Of a DNA stretch of 64,000 bases, positions 1-8,237 are shown one piece after another (the first letter of the stretch is position 1; the number at the start of each line of letters is the position of its first letter). The translations under genes were made by a program, and so were the position numbers. Origin of the DNA: Ruania alba (GTDB taxonomy: Bacteria > Actinomycetota > Actinomycetes > Actinomycetales > Beutenbergiaceae); the NCBI RefSeq assembly GCF_900105765.1, contig NZ_FNTX01000002.1, positions 1,922,001 to 1,986,000 on the forward strand, in the 5' to 3' direction. The notes beneath the pieces were generated by a model. It had not been told where the DNA came from and ran no database searches. It saw only the letters and a list, made by a program, of their open reading frames with translations.

Positions 1-1349
1 GCGGTGGCAGCACGCAGGCCACCTGGCTGATGCTCATCGAGCCGCGCATCGCTGCGGCAGCACTGGGATGCTTCATCACCTCTCGGCAGTCGTACCAACG
101 GTCCGGGGGCGCCCAGGACGCGGAGCAGATCCTCCCAGGCGGCGCGCTGATCGGCATCGATCACGAGGACTTTCTCATCGCCATGGCGCCACGCCCGGTG
201 CTAGTGATGTCGGCGAACTCCGACTTCTTCCCAGTCGAAGGAGCGCACGAGACCGTCGAACGTGCAAGGCGGGCGTACGAGATACTCGGCAAGCCGGAGA
301 GTCTCGGACACGTCCGGGCGGATCATCCGCACGGCCTCATGCCCGAGTTGGCGAAGGCGGGGGCCGAGTTCCTCGTGCGGCATCTCGGCAACGAACCGAC
401 CGCCGCCATCGACTCCTCCGAGCCCGTTCCTATCCCCGAGGCAGAGCTGCTGTGCACCGCATCCGGGCGGCTGCGCGTGGACTACCCCGACACGCCACAC
501 GTCTTCGAACTCAACCAGCAGCGGCTTCTCACTCTCAGGACGGCGCGCTCATCTTCGCCGGCGCAATGGCTCACCGATCAGGTCCACCGGCAGCGACGCA
601 CGCCGTCGGAACTCTTTCCCCGATGGTCGCCTGCCGAGAACCACCGCCTCGGCGACGTCGAGGTGCGGAGCCATCGAGCGATGTGGTGGTCGGAGATCGA
701 CGTGCTCAACGCAGGCGTACTCGTTGAACCAGCCGATCGACCGACGGCGGCGCTCGAGATCGCATGCTTCGCCACCGGGTCGGCGGAGCTCGCGGACCGC
801 ACGGACTGGCTGACCGAGCGGGTCGCCGGTGGCGTCGCGGTGCTGGCGCTCGATGTCCGCGGTACTGGAGCTCTCACCCCGCATGAGATCAACCCCTTCC
901 CGCTCGACGAGAACTACGGCACCCTCTACAAACTCATGACCGACCTCATCTGGCTCGGTGACAGCCTGGCTGCCGCGCGCGTATTCGACATCCTCCGTGC
1001 CGTCGAGCTCATCGCGCAGCATCGGGCCAAAGACCTGGGCGACTGCCCGATCCGCCTCTTCGGCGCTGGTCCAGGGGCGTTCCTCGGCTATCTCGCGGCC
1101 GCCATCGAGCCGCGGATTCAGCGGATCGAGCTCGAGTCGCCACCGCTCGATCCCACGACGGTCGTCGACACACGCATGCACGGTCCACAGAGCAACTGGC
1201 AGCACGTGATTCCCGGCATGGCCGTGCACTGCGGGCTCGAGGACCTGCTCCCGCTTTTCAACGGCAGAGACCTCCACATCCCGCAGCCCGCGGGTGCAGA
1301 TCTGGCCCCGACCCGGCGTCCGAACGACCTGGAGGTATATTCAGATTGA
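1..1349 (+). CDS. Two-domain alpha/beta hydrolase (acetylxylan-esterase-like), 5' end outside the window
   Basis: The reading frame is open from base 3, and its first visible residues, GGSTQATWL, look like the end of a GxSxGG nucleophile elbow, so the gene starts upstream. The first ATG (base 30) lies inside the hydrolase fold and is not the start. Later in this first domain are an Asp in SANSDFFP (near base 222) and a His in DHPHGL (near base 330), consistent with the rest of a Ser-Asp-His triad. A second hydrolase-like domain follows, but at its expected nucleophile (near base 1065) it reads GAGPGA, with Gly in place of Ser. The likely substrate is an ester or acetylated carbohydrate. The family is inferred from fold motifs; the substrate is a guess. 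Confidence 0.7.
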   Translation, partial: GGSTQATWLMLIEPRIAAAALGCFITSRQSYQRSGGAQDAEQILPGGALIGIDHEDFLIAMAPRPVLVMSANSDFFPVEGAHETVERARRAYEILGKPESLGHVRADHPHGLMPELAKAGAEFLVRHLGNEPTAAIDSSEPVPIPEAELLCTASGRLRVDYPDTPHVFELNQQRLLTLRTARSSSPAQWLTDQVHRQRRTPSELFPRWSPAENHRLGDVEVRSHRAMWWSEIDVLNAGVLVEPADRPTAALEIACFATGSAELADRTDWLTERVAGGVAVLALDVRGTGALTPHEINPFPLDENYGTLYKLMTDLIWLGDSLAAARVFDILRAVELIAQHRAKDLGDCPIRLFGAGPGAFLGYLAAAIEPRIQRIELESPPLDPTTVVDTRMHGPQSNWQHVIPGMAVHCGLEDLLPLFNGRDLHIPQPAGADLAPTRRPNDLEVYSD

Positions 1350-1890
1350 AGTGAGGGAGAACTCGAGCGCTATGACGATGGAGGCTGATTGGGGAATATT
1401 CGCAACGGTCCGCGGCCATCGGTCCGGAAGGTCGCCAGGACCTGAGATGGGCGATTACTTGTTCGATCTTATCGCGGATCGAATTCACTTCGGTGTTTAA
1501 CTTTCGCTGAGATGCGTGCTGTTCCTTCCGGGTAGTTGTCGTATCGGGCTGGTGGCCTCCAGCCGGATACATCTTTGTTGCCCAGATTTGTATGGCAGTC
1601 CTCATGTCCAGAATTCCTGAATCTCGCAATCCGCGGGCGTCGTGGGTCCTGCCCGGGGTGTGCTCGCAGACCCATGCCAGGTCCCGTTCAGCGTGCAGGC
1701 CACCTGAACGCTCAGGCTGGCAGGGCGGCGTTCGCCGGCCCATGGCTCGAGTGGCTCGGCCCAGGACTGGGACAGTAGCAACGTTCTGTCACCGCTGATC
1801 TCGCAGACCCCAGCACCTTCAGCGCCGGCACCAGGGCTTTCGCGGTCGTTCCGACCTGGTGCGCAATGGACGCAGGCATGTCGCCTGTGC
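1350..1890 (-). pseudogene. Relic of an IS5-type (DDE) transposase
   Basis: Three pieces of a transposase can be read on the minus strand, in different frames. SLSVQVACTL (about 1693-1722) matches the 'GLNVQVA' region of IS5-family DDE transposases. It shifts frame into DLAWVCEHTPGRTHDARGL followed by RDSGILD (about 1608-1680), matching the 'DP.PGR.HDA.ALRESG.LD' region. Then LNTEVNSIRDKIEQVIAHL (about 1433-1490) matches the C-terminal 'FN..IN.IR..IERVIA.LK' helix. At least two frameshifts separate them and no intact N-terminus was found, so it is dead. Family assignment is from remembered motifs and is probable. Confidence 0.6.
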
Positions 1891-2221
1891 CAGTCGCCGC
1901 CGCGCATTGTCACGCGACCGCCCGGCCCCGCCGCGACCCCATCGAGCGGCCGCGACCGAACCGATCTCTCGAAGAGATCCTCTACTCATTGGCGGGCTTC
2001 ACTGTGTGCTTTTCGCCTCGCCATCGACAACCTTCGATTCATGCCCTCCAGTGTCCCGGCCGTAGCTGAGATATCTGATGAGGGTCGACCGTCGCCACGC
2101 GGGCTTTCTTCTGAGGATCATCACACCCTTGACCGCGCCGCCTCTTGGCCTCTACTGTCGTCGTGATTAGCCGCATAAGCAAGTGGCTATTGAGGCACCC
2201 ACTAATTTCGAGGAGACGATG
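1891..2221. other. Non-coding stretch between transposase relic and beta-helix gene
   Basis: Only short open frames without recognisable motifs are present. The stretch ends with the ribosome binding site AGGAG (2211-2215) of the beta-helix gene. Its 5' part may hold more of the decayed transposase N-terminus, but I could not align it. Confidence 0.4.
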
Positions 2222-3955
2222 ATGTCAAACGGGAGAACTCGATCACTGTCGCGCCGCACGGTGCTGGCAGCCGGCGCACTGGCCTCGGTCGCCGGCGTCC
2301 TGACCAGCCGCGAAGCGCACGCACAGACCTGGCCAGAACTCGACCTGAGGAGGGACTTCGGAGCCGTGGGAGACGGCGTCGCCGACGACACCCCAGCATT
2401 CCAGCGTGCCGCCTGGGCCATCTCTCGGACGCCTGAGAAGGGCGCGGTGCTCACCATCCCCAGTGGCACCTATCGCGTCGGCCAACAGCTCCCGGCTGAC
2501 GAGCTCGATGACTGGATCGACGCCCAGGCGCCGTACATCGACGAAGCCGACCTGCGGGCCGACATGTACGAGTCGTTCCGGGTGTCCTCGCCGATGCGCG
2601 CCTGGCGCGTTGCCCTACCGATCTTCCACATCGGATCGCGGGTTGGGCTGCAGCATCTCGAGATCCGCGGCAACGGTGCGACTATGCGGCTCACCGAGGG
2701 GCTGCTGTTCGGCGGCTACGTGCCGGCCATCGACCACGGCGAGGGAGAGGTTCCCGGCACGCCGCGCGACGAGACCCGGGCTTCCAGCCCGACCGGGTTC
2801 GAACGGCTCAGCTACGGTGTGGAGGCTGGCCGCATGATCCAGGTGTACGGAGGCCGCAACATCGCGATCTCTGACCTCATCCTGGATGGCAGCAGCGACA
2901 CCCTCAAGCTGGGCGGGAAGTGGGGTGACACCGGCCGGCAACTGAAGGCGACCGGCCTGCGCCTGATGAGCAACACGGACGTGACCATCACCAACGTCGA
3001 GACGCGAAATCACGGCCTCGACGGCATCACCATCGCATACCCGCAGGCGCAGCATTCTGACCCGGTGACCCCGCACACCTTGGTCAACGTGGTATCGGAG
3101 TACAACGGTCGCCAAGCGCTCTCGTGGACCGGCGGTCGCGGTCTGAAGGCCGTGAACTGCGAGTTCAACCACACCGGTCGGGTCGTGAACACAGGTGGTG
3201 GCGAGGGCGACGGCCAACCACTGGCGTCACTGCCGGGGGCTGGCATCGACATCGAGCCTGAGAGTGGCGGGCTCTGCCTGGACGCGACCTTCGTCAACTG
3301 CACCTTCTACAACAACTGGGGTGCCGGCATGGTCACCACCTCGCACGAACGGCCCGTGGTGACCAACATCGGCAACATCAGCTTCACGCGCTGCCACTTC
3401 TGGGGCAGCGACAACTGGACCATCTATTCGTGGGGGCCCACCATGTCCTACCGGAACTGTGCCTTCCACGGGTCTGTCGCACTTCGCCCGGGGCGGGGGC
3501 TCAACGCCGACACGGCGCACCAGTTCCTCCATTGCACCTTTGACGACGTCTCGCCCGATCCATCGAACCAGGCTGTCTACATCGGCGACGATCCGAACCT
3601 CGGGTACACGGCGGCCAACAGTCACCTGGTGAATGCGGAGATGCCCTATCTCAATCTGGACCACTGCACGGTTCGTGCCCGGGGCCTCGGCAGCATCTTC
3701 AGCACCAACTCGTCGCCGCGCACCCTCACCAACTGCACCGTCCACCATGACTTCGACGGGTCGGTGGAACGCAGCAGTCTCGCGACGTTGCGAGGATGGA
3801 GTATTCGACGAGCCAAGTTCCACGAGAACATCAGCACTGCTGGCTCGTGGCAGATCGTTGCCGAGGACGTCACGGTCCTCGGCACCGGGACGCGGGTCGA
3901 GGGTGGCCAGGTCTTGTGGAACGGCGAACTGTCCGGCGCCATCCCTGCCGGCTAG
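2222..3955 (+). CDS. Tat-exported right-handed beta-helix protein (pectate-lyase-3 type)
   Basis: A 577-residue secreted protein. Residues 8-15 (SLSRRTVL) carry the twin-arginine motif, followed by a hydrophobic stretch and an AHA cleavage site near residue 34. Residues 45-57, DFGAVGDGVADDT, are the hallmark of Pectate_lyase_3/glycosyl-hydrolase-28-like beta-helix proteins. The rest is Asn/Gly-rich with recurring 'NCTF/NCEF/HCTF' turns, as in parallel beta-helices. Start choice: ATG 2222 has AGGAG six bases upstream; ATG 2219 and ATG 2183 are less well placed. It probably binds or cleaves a polysaccharide outside the cell. The gene stands alone, flanked on both sides by transposase relics. 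Confidence 0.8.
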   Translation: MSNGRTRSLSRRTVLAAGALASVAGVLTSREAHAQTWPELDLRRDFGAVGDGVADDTPAFQRAAWAISRTPEKGAVLTIPSGTYRVGQQLPADELDDWIDAQAPYIDEADLRADMYESFRVSSPMRAWRVALPIFHIGSRVGLQHLEIRGNGATMRLTEGLLFGGYVPAIDHGEGEVPGTPRDETRASSPTGFERLSYGVEAGRMIQVYGGRNIAISDLILDGSSDTLKLGGKWGDTGRQLKATGLRLMSNTDVTITNVETRNHGLDGITIAYPQAQHSDPVTPHTLVNVVSEYNGRQALSWTGGRGLKAVNCEFNHTGRVVNTGGGEGDGQPLASLPGAGIDIEPESGGLCLDATFVNCTFYNNWGAGMVTTSHERPVVTNIGNISFTRCHFWGSDNWTIYSWGPTMSYRNCAFHGSVALRPGRGLNADTAHQFLHCTFDDVSPDPSNQAVYIGDDPNLGYTAANSHLVNAEMPYLNLDHCTVRARGLGSIFSTNSSPRTLTNCTVHHDFDGSVERSSLATLRGWSIRRAKFHENISTAGSWQIVAEDVTVLGTGTRVEGGQVLWNGELSGAIPAG

Positions 3956-3989
3956 CACCCGAGCGCCTGCAAACTCGAGGTCAAGGGGC

Positions 3990-4380
3990 AACGCCTGATC
4001 GTGACGACGCCACCGTTCGGTCGGGCCAGGCGTGGTGCCGTCGAGGTCACGGACTCGGCGGCACCACGCCCGGTGGCGGCTGCCCAGCTCGCCGGTTGCT
4101 TCTCGATGCCGGTGACCTGCAGGCGGGCAAGGATGTCGTCCGGGGGGCGGCTGTGGATGCGCACCGACACCTCGGGCTCGCGCCCGAGCCCGAGGCTGAC
4201 CGCCGTGGCCGCAGCAGGCCGAGTATCCTGCGGCGGGCAGTGGAAGTGGCACCGGGAGCACGGCAGCGGTCTCGACCAGGTCGGGTTCGACGACTGCCAG
4301 AGGGCGGTGTTGGGCGCGGCGTTGCCGGGCCGGAGTCCGATCGCGAGCGGCTCCCTGCTGCCGTCGGGCGCCTTGTCAGC
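3990..4380 (-). pseudogene. Relic of an IS1380-type transposase
   Basis: Reading the minus strand down from 4380 gives EPLAIGLRPGNAAPNTA (about 4303-4353), close to the 'E.LA..LRPGNAG.NTA' signature of IS1380-family transposases. Further on, VSLGLGREPEVSVRI (about 4159-4203) resembles the later 'FS.G..V...V...I' stretch. The sequence between is scrambled and out of register, there is no start, and the 5' side is cut off by the end of the neighbouring oxidase gene. It is a decayed fragment. The family is a motif-based inference. Confidence 0.55.
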
Positions 4381-5641
4381 GGAGTGGGTCGAATGCTGCT
4401 AGTTCGTTGGGTGTTTCTCCGGTGGTGATGAGGTCTGCGAGGAGTTCGCCTGTGGCGGGCCCGAGGGTGATGCCCCACATTCCGTGTCCTCCGGTGACGT
4501 ATACCCGGGGTGATCGTGTTCTTCCGATGAGCGGAAGTCCGTCGTGGGTGCAGGGTCGTGAGCCGACCCAGTCGTGCACTCGGTCGACGGGGTCGCTGAT
4601 GTTGAGGAGGGGGCGGATGCTGTTGATGATGGCGGTGATCCGGCGTGGATCGAGTGGGGCGTCGGGGGATCGGAACTCCATCATCCCGGCGATGCGCAGT
4701 TTGTCTCCGAGTGGCGTGCAGGCGAGGCGTTGGTGTGGAAAGTACAAGGGTCCGCGGGGAAGGTGGGGCGTTGGCACGCTGAAGCTGTAGCCCCGTCCGG
4801 CTTGTACGGGCATCCGGATTCCGTGCGGTTGTGCGAGCCGGTCGAGCCAGGCGCCGTTGGCGAGGACGACGGCATCGAATGCCTCGGTGTCGTTGGTGTC
4901 GGTTCGGGTGACGGCAGCGTTTTGTGTGTTCTCTACGGCCGTCACCTCGGTGCCAAGTCGGAACGTGCCGCCTCGGCGTTCAACGGCTGCGGCAAGTTCT
5001 GTGGCGAAGGTTCCGGGGTTGATGAAGCGTTGGTCGTGAAGCCTGATCGCTGCTCCGATCTCGTCCCCGAGGAGGGGTTCCATGGCGTGGACTTCTTCTC
5101 GGTCGAGGAGGTCGAAGTGGACATCGAGTCCGGCTGCCCGAACGTGGTTGAGTTCGTTCAGGAGGTGTGTGCGTTCGGGCTCGGTGCGGAAGGCGGCCAG
5201 GAACGGGTTGGCTGGCTGGGTGCGCGCGTTGACTCCCCCGTCGATGAGGTGGTCGTACGCCGGGAGTGCGCGGTTGTTGATCGGAACTAGTGCGGCCATC
5301 GAGCGACGCCATCGAGCGGCGGTGCTGTTGCGCGCGAACCTGGTCAGGAACTGTAGAAGTCTGGGGCCTATGGGCAACGGTAGATAGACCGGTGATGATG
5401 GGTCGAGCACCGCGCGTATCCCGTATCGGAGGACGGCCGGGTCGGGCAGTGGTGCGGCCAGGCTGGGCGTGAGCCATCCTGCGTTGCCCCAGCTTGCACC
5501 GGCAGCGATCCTGTCGCGGTCGATGACGGTGACTGCCACGTCTCGCTCCTGAAGGAACCAGGCGGTGGCGAGTCCGGTCATTCCGGCGCCGACGATTGCG
5601 ACACTGCGGGGCGGGCTGTGCGTCGAGCGGGACGTCCTCAT
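4376..5641 (-). CDS. FAD-dependent D-amino-acid oxidase/dehydrogenase (DadA-like)
   Basis: A 421-residue flavoprotein of the DAO superfamily. The N-terminal dinucleotide-binding motif is VAIVGAGMTGLATAWFL (residues 14-30, GxGxxG), followed by the acidic residue of VIDRD. GWGNAGW-type and 'GHGMWGITLGPATGELLADL' C-terminal motifs match the DadA/glycine-oxidase group; the cofactor pocket is closed by GHGMWG. It likely deaminates D-amino acids or a related amine. Start: ATG 5641 lies directly before the Rossmann strand; an upstream in-frame extension would run into the divergent regulator. The PucR-type regulator transcribed away from it is its probable controller. The exact substrate is unknown. 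Confidence 0.8.
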   Translation of the reverse strand: MRTSRSTHSPPRSVAIVGAGMTGLATAWFLQERDVAVTVIDRDRIAAGASWGNAGWLTPSLAAPLPDPAVLRYGIRAVLDPSSPVYLPLPIGPRLLQFLTRFARNSTAARWRRSMAALVPINNRALPAYDHLIDGGVNARTQPANPFLAAFRTEPERTHLLNELNHVRAAGLDVHFDLLDREEVHAMEPLLGDEIGAAIRLHDQRFINPGTFATELAAAVERRGGTFRLGTEVTAVENTQNAAVTRTDTNDTEAFDAVVLANGAWLDRLAQPHGIRMPVQAGRGYSFSVPTPHLPRGPLYFPHQRLACTPLGDKLRIAGMMEFRSPDAPLDPRRITAIINSIRPLLNISDPVDRVHDWVGSRPCTHDGLPLIGRTRSPRVYVTGGHGMWGITLGPATGELLADLITTGETPNELAAFDPLR

Positions 5642-5706
5642 GTCACGAGTGTGGAGCGTGGCCGGACCGGTCGTCATGGGCGCTGCCGTGCAAAGTTCGC
5701 GCGTGG

Positions 5707-5727
5707 CATTGTGCTCGGCGCACAATG
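5707..5727. promoter_or_regulatory. Perfect inverted repeat, candidate operator
   Basis: CATTGTGC (5707-5714) and GCACAATG (5720-5727) are exact reverse complements separated by five bases. They lie in the 91-bp space between the divergent oxidase (start 5641) and PucR-type (start 5733) genes, ending six bases before the regulator's ATG. Binding by the regulator, with autoregulation, is inferred from position. Confidence 0.6.
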
Positions 5728-5732
5728 ACTCG

Positions 5733-7304
5733 ATGAGTTCAGCTTCTGACATGGCGGCCGCCCTGGGCTCGCCTCTCCTGCAGGTGATTGCTGGTGAGGC
5801 CAACGTGGCGGAGGTGGGCGATGTGGTCATCGCCGAACCTGGCGACACTGCTCCTGGTGGGCCAGGAGACCTGGTGTTGGGGGTCGGGGCTCGCGATGTC
5901 GACCACGCCGAGCGTCTGGTCAGGTGTTGTGCGCAGCGGTGCGCGTCGGGGGTGATCCTGCGATCGGGAGTGGCAGAGGAGCAGCGAGTCGTCGAGACCG
6001 CGCAGCGGGTGGGGATTGCGCTCCTTTCCCTCGGGGAGGAGATCGCGTGGGCGCACCTGGTCTGGCTGCTACGTGGCCTCGTTGATCCTGCCGTTGCGCC
6101 TTCTGGTGCCGTCGACGGCGATCCTGCGCCGGAGAGAGGCTACGACCTGTTCGCCCTGGCCGATACTGTGGCCGCGATCGTTGGCGGACCGGTCACCTTT
6201 GAGGACAACCGATCACGGATCCTGGCCTACTCATCAGGTCAAGCGCAGGCGGACCCAGCACGCGTGGCAACCATTGTTGGTCGCCGGGTCCCCGAGGAGG
6301 TGACGGCCCATTTCCGGGCACGTGGAGTGTTTCGGCGGCTAGCGCGCTCAGACGAAGCGTTCGTCGTACGGGACTGCCCAGATGGGACACGTCCACGGCT
6401 CGTTGTGCCGGTCTGGGCCGGCGGTCAGTGGCTCGGATCGATCTGGGCGATGGTCGAGCGATCGGTGGATGAGAGCACCACGGCAGAACTGCGTCGCGCC
6501 ACCTCGATCCTCGCGTTGCACCTGTTGCGGATGAATGCCGGCGCCGATATCGCCCGAAGTCAGGTCAAGGAACTGATCCGCGCCGCCTTGCGGGAGTACG
6601 CCCCCGAGCGCCCTCTCGCACGTGTGCTGCCCGGGCGCGGGCCCTGGCGGGTCGTGGCCCTTCGCGCATCGGGCAGCCGGGGCGTCGAGGAGCATGTGCA
6701 GATGTGGGCCACGACGCTGCGACGGCATGGATGGCGCCAGGCAGTCGTGGCCGACCTCGATGGCACCGTCTTTGCCGTGGTCGCTGATGACAACTCCGGT
6801 TCGACCGAGCCCGGAACCTGGGCATGGTTGGGCGCGCTGGTGCGCGACCTTGCCAGTTCAGACGCTCTCGGATGGTCGGCAGCAGCTGGAACGCCCGCGA
6901 TGGTGCCCGAGCTGCCCCGCTCACGGGTGGAGGGGGCCGAGGCCCTCAAGGTCGGACAAGCGGGCTTGGTTGAGAGCCCTGCAGTGGCTGTGGAAGACGA
7001 ATGGGATGCCATCGGCCTCGGCCGAGTTCTCGCCACGGTGGACCTGATGGCCCCGGGCAGCCCACTGCGAGTCTTGCTCGACCACGATGCCGACAACGGC
7101 ACCTCGTATGCGCCGACACTCAGCGCGTGGCTGAAGCACTACGGCGAACCGGGTCGGGCAGCTCGATCACTCGTGATTCACCCCAACACCCTGCGCTACC
7201 GCATGAGCCGGCTCCACCGCCTGGTCACCCTCGACCTCGACGACCCACAGCAGCGACTCGTGCTGCAACTGCAGATCGAGAGCCGACGGTTCCTCAACCA
7301 CTGA
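5733..7304 (+). CDS. PucR-family transcriptional regulator
   Basis: A 523-residue regulator. The first ~120 residues resemble the PucR N-terminal domain (VGDVVIAEPGD, then a GVILRSG segment). A central GAF-like or GGDEF-like region follows. The C-terminal PucR-type helix-turn-helix is WLKHYGEPGRAARSL followed by HPNTLRYRMSRL (about residues 468-500), the usual HTH_30 pattern. Family members sense purines, amino acids or other nitrogen compounds and control catabolic genes next door. The start at ATG 5733 is chosen because it opens right after the palindrome at 5707-5727; ATG 5751 is an alternative. It is divergent from the D-amino-acid-oxidase-like gene, its likely target. Confidence 0.85.
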   Translation: MSSASDMAAALGSPLLQVIAGEANVAEVGDVVIAEPGDTAPGGPGDLVLGVGARDVDHAERLVRCCAQRCASGVILRSGVAEEQRVVETAQRVGIALLSLGEEIAWAHLVWLLRGLVDPAVAPSGAVDGDPAPERGYDLFALADTVAAIVGGPVTFEDNRSRILAYSSGQAQADPARVATIVGRRVPEEVTAHFRARGVFRRLARSDEAFVVRDCPDGTRPRLVVPVWAGGQWLGSIWAMVERSVDESTTAELRRATSILALHLLRMNAGADIARSQVKELIRAALREYAPERPLARVLPGRGPWRVVALRASGSRGVEEHVQMWATTLRRHGWRQAVVADLDGTVFAVVADDNSGSTEPGTWAWLGALVRDLASSDALGWSAAAGTPAMVPELPRSRVEGAEALKVGQAGLVESPAVAVEDEWDAIGLGRVLATVDLMAPGSPLRVLLDHDADNGTSYAPTLSAWLKHYGEPGRAARSLVIHPNTLRYRMSRLHRLVTLDLDDPQQRLVLQLQIESRRFLNH

Positions 7305-7517
7305 CACTGCACGCCGAACAGCGCGTCCGTACTCAGCCGCTCCCAGCTCACATGCCACCAGTCGTTGAGAATCCTCAGGGACCGCGAAGGTCGGTCTCAT
7401 CCATCGGTCAGCCCGCCGACGAACCAAGTCGATGAGGGTGGCTCGTCGAGGAAGTGCGGATCCGAGCCTGGCGCACCAAGCGCCCGGTCACCAGGTCCGC
7501 TCAGCACCTGCCTGACG

Positions 7518-8089
7518 CTACGTCGACGGCTCCAGAATGACCCCAGCGGCGGCCATCTCCGCCCGTGCCGCCTCGCCCTGTTCGGGGCTCACCGGCACGG
7601 TCAGGTCGGTGAAGACTCTGGTGGCCAGCCCTTCTTTCACCGCGTCCAGCGCCGTCTCCTTCACGCAGTGCGACTCAGCGATCCCGACCACGTCCACTGC
7701 GGTGACCCCGCGTCGGCGAGGATCGTCGTCAACGGGTGAGCGCCGTCGTCGGTGCCTTCGAAACCTGAATACGCGGCGGCGTACGCACCCTTCTTCACCG
7801 ACGCATCCGGGGCCAGGTCTGCCAGGGCTGGGTGCAACTCGGCCTCAGCCGTACCGGCCACTCCGTGCGGTGGCCAGGTGTCCACGAAGTCCGGAGTGTC
7901 GGAGAAGTGGTCGCCCGGGTCGATGTGCCAGTCCTGCGTGGTCACCACCAGGCCGTAGTCGTTCCGGTGGGCGGCCGCGTACGCGGCGATCCGCTCGGCG
8001 ACGGCGTTCCCTCCGTCGACGCCGAGCGCGCCACCTTCGCAGAAGGTCGGCTGGACGTCCACCACCAGCAGCGCCCTGTTCGTGTCCAT
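7518..8089 (-). pseudogene. pncA: Nicotinamidase gene with a single-base frameshift
   Basis: From ATG 8089 the frame encodes the PncA N-terminus: ALLVVDVQPTF with the catalytic Asp, a TQDWHIDPGDHF metal-binding segment, and the Lys of SVKKGAY. It then derails at a C-run (7706-7709 on the + strand). Inserting one base there restores VTAVDVVGIAESHCVKETA, containing the catalytic Cys, through LEPST and a stop at 7518. The repaired protein would be 190 residues, normal for PncA, which converts nicotinamide to nicotinate for NAD salvage. As written, the product lacks the nucleophile. It is either a true pseudogene or a homopolymer sequencing error; every other motif is intact, so the lesion is recent or artefactual. 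Confidence 0.85.
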
Positions 8090-8163
8090 CAATCCACTGT
8101 GCCACGTCGAAGAGTCTCGATGAAGGGCAGATGAGAGACCCCTCATGGCTCGCTCATCAACGC

Positions 8164-8199
8164 CTCACCGGTGCTCACCAGTGTTGTTCCTCACCAGTG
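8164..8199. repeat. Three direct copies of a 10-bp element upstream of the glycosyltransferase operon
   Basis: CTCACCGGTG (8164-8173) is followed directly by CTCACCAGTG (8174-8183), and a second CTCACCAGTG occurs at 8190-8199. The spacing is 10 and 16 bases. They end 38 bases before the first start codon of the operon and could be a regulator-binding cluster; no regulator gene is adjacent. Confidence 0.45.
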
Positions 8200-8237
8200 G
8201 ACGAACGGTCTACGAGAAACCACCAGAGGGGCGGGGC

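Noticed and set aside
7305-7517. Small minus-strand frame (86 codons) after the PucR gene
   Set aside because: It overlaps the end of the regulator gene and has no start signal or motif.
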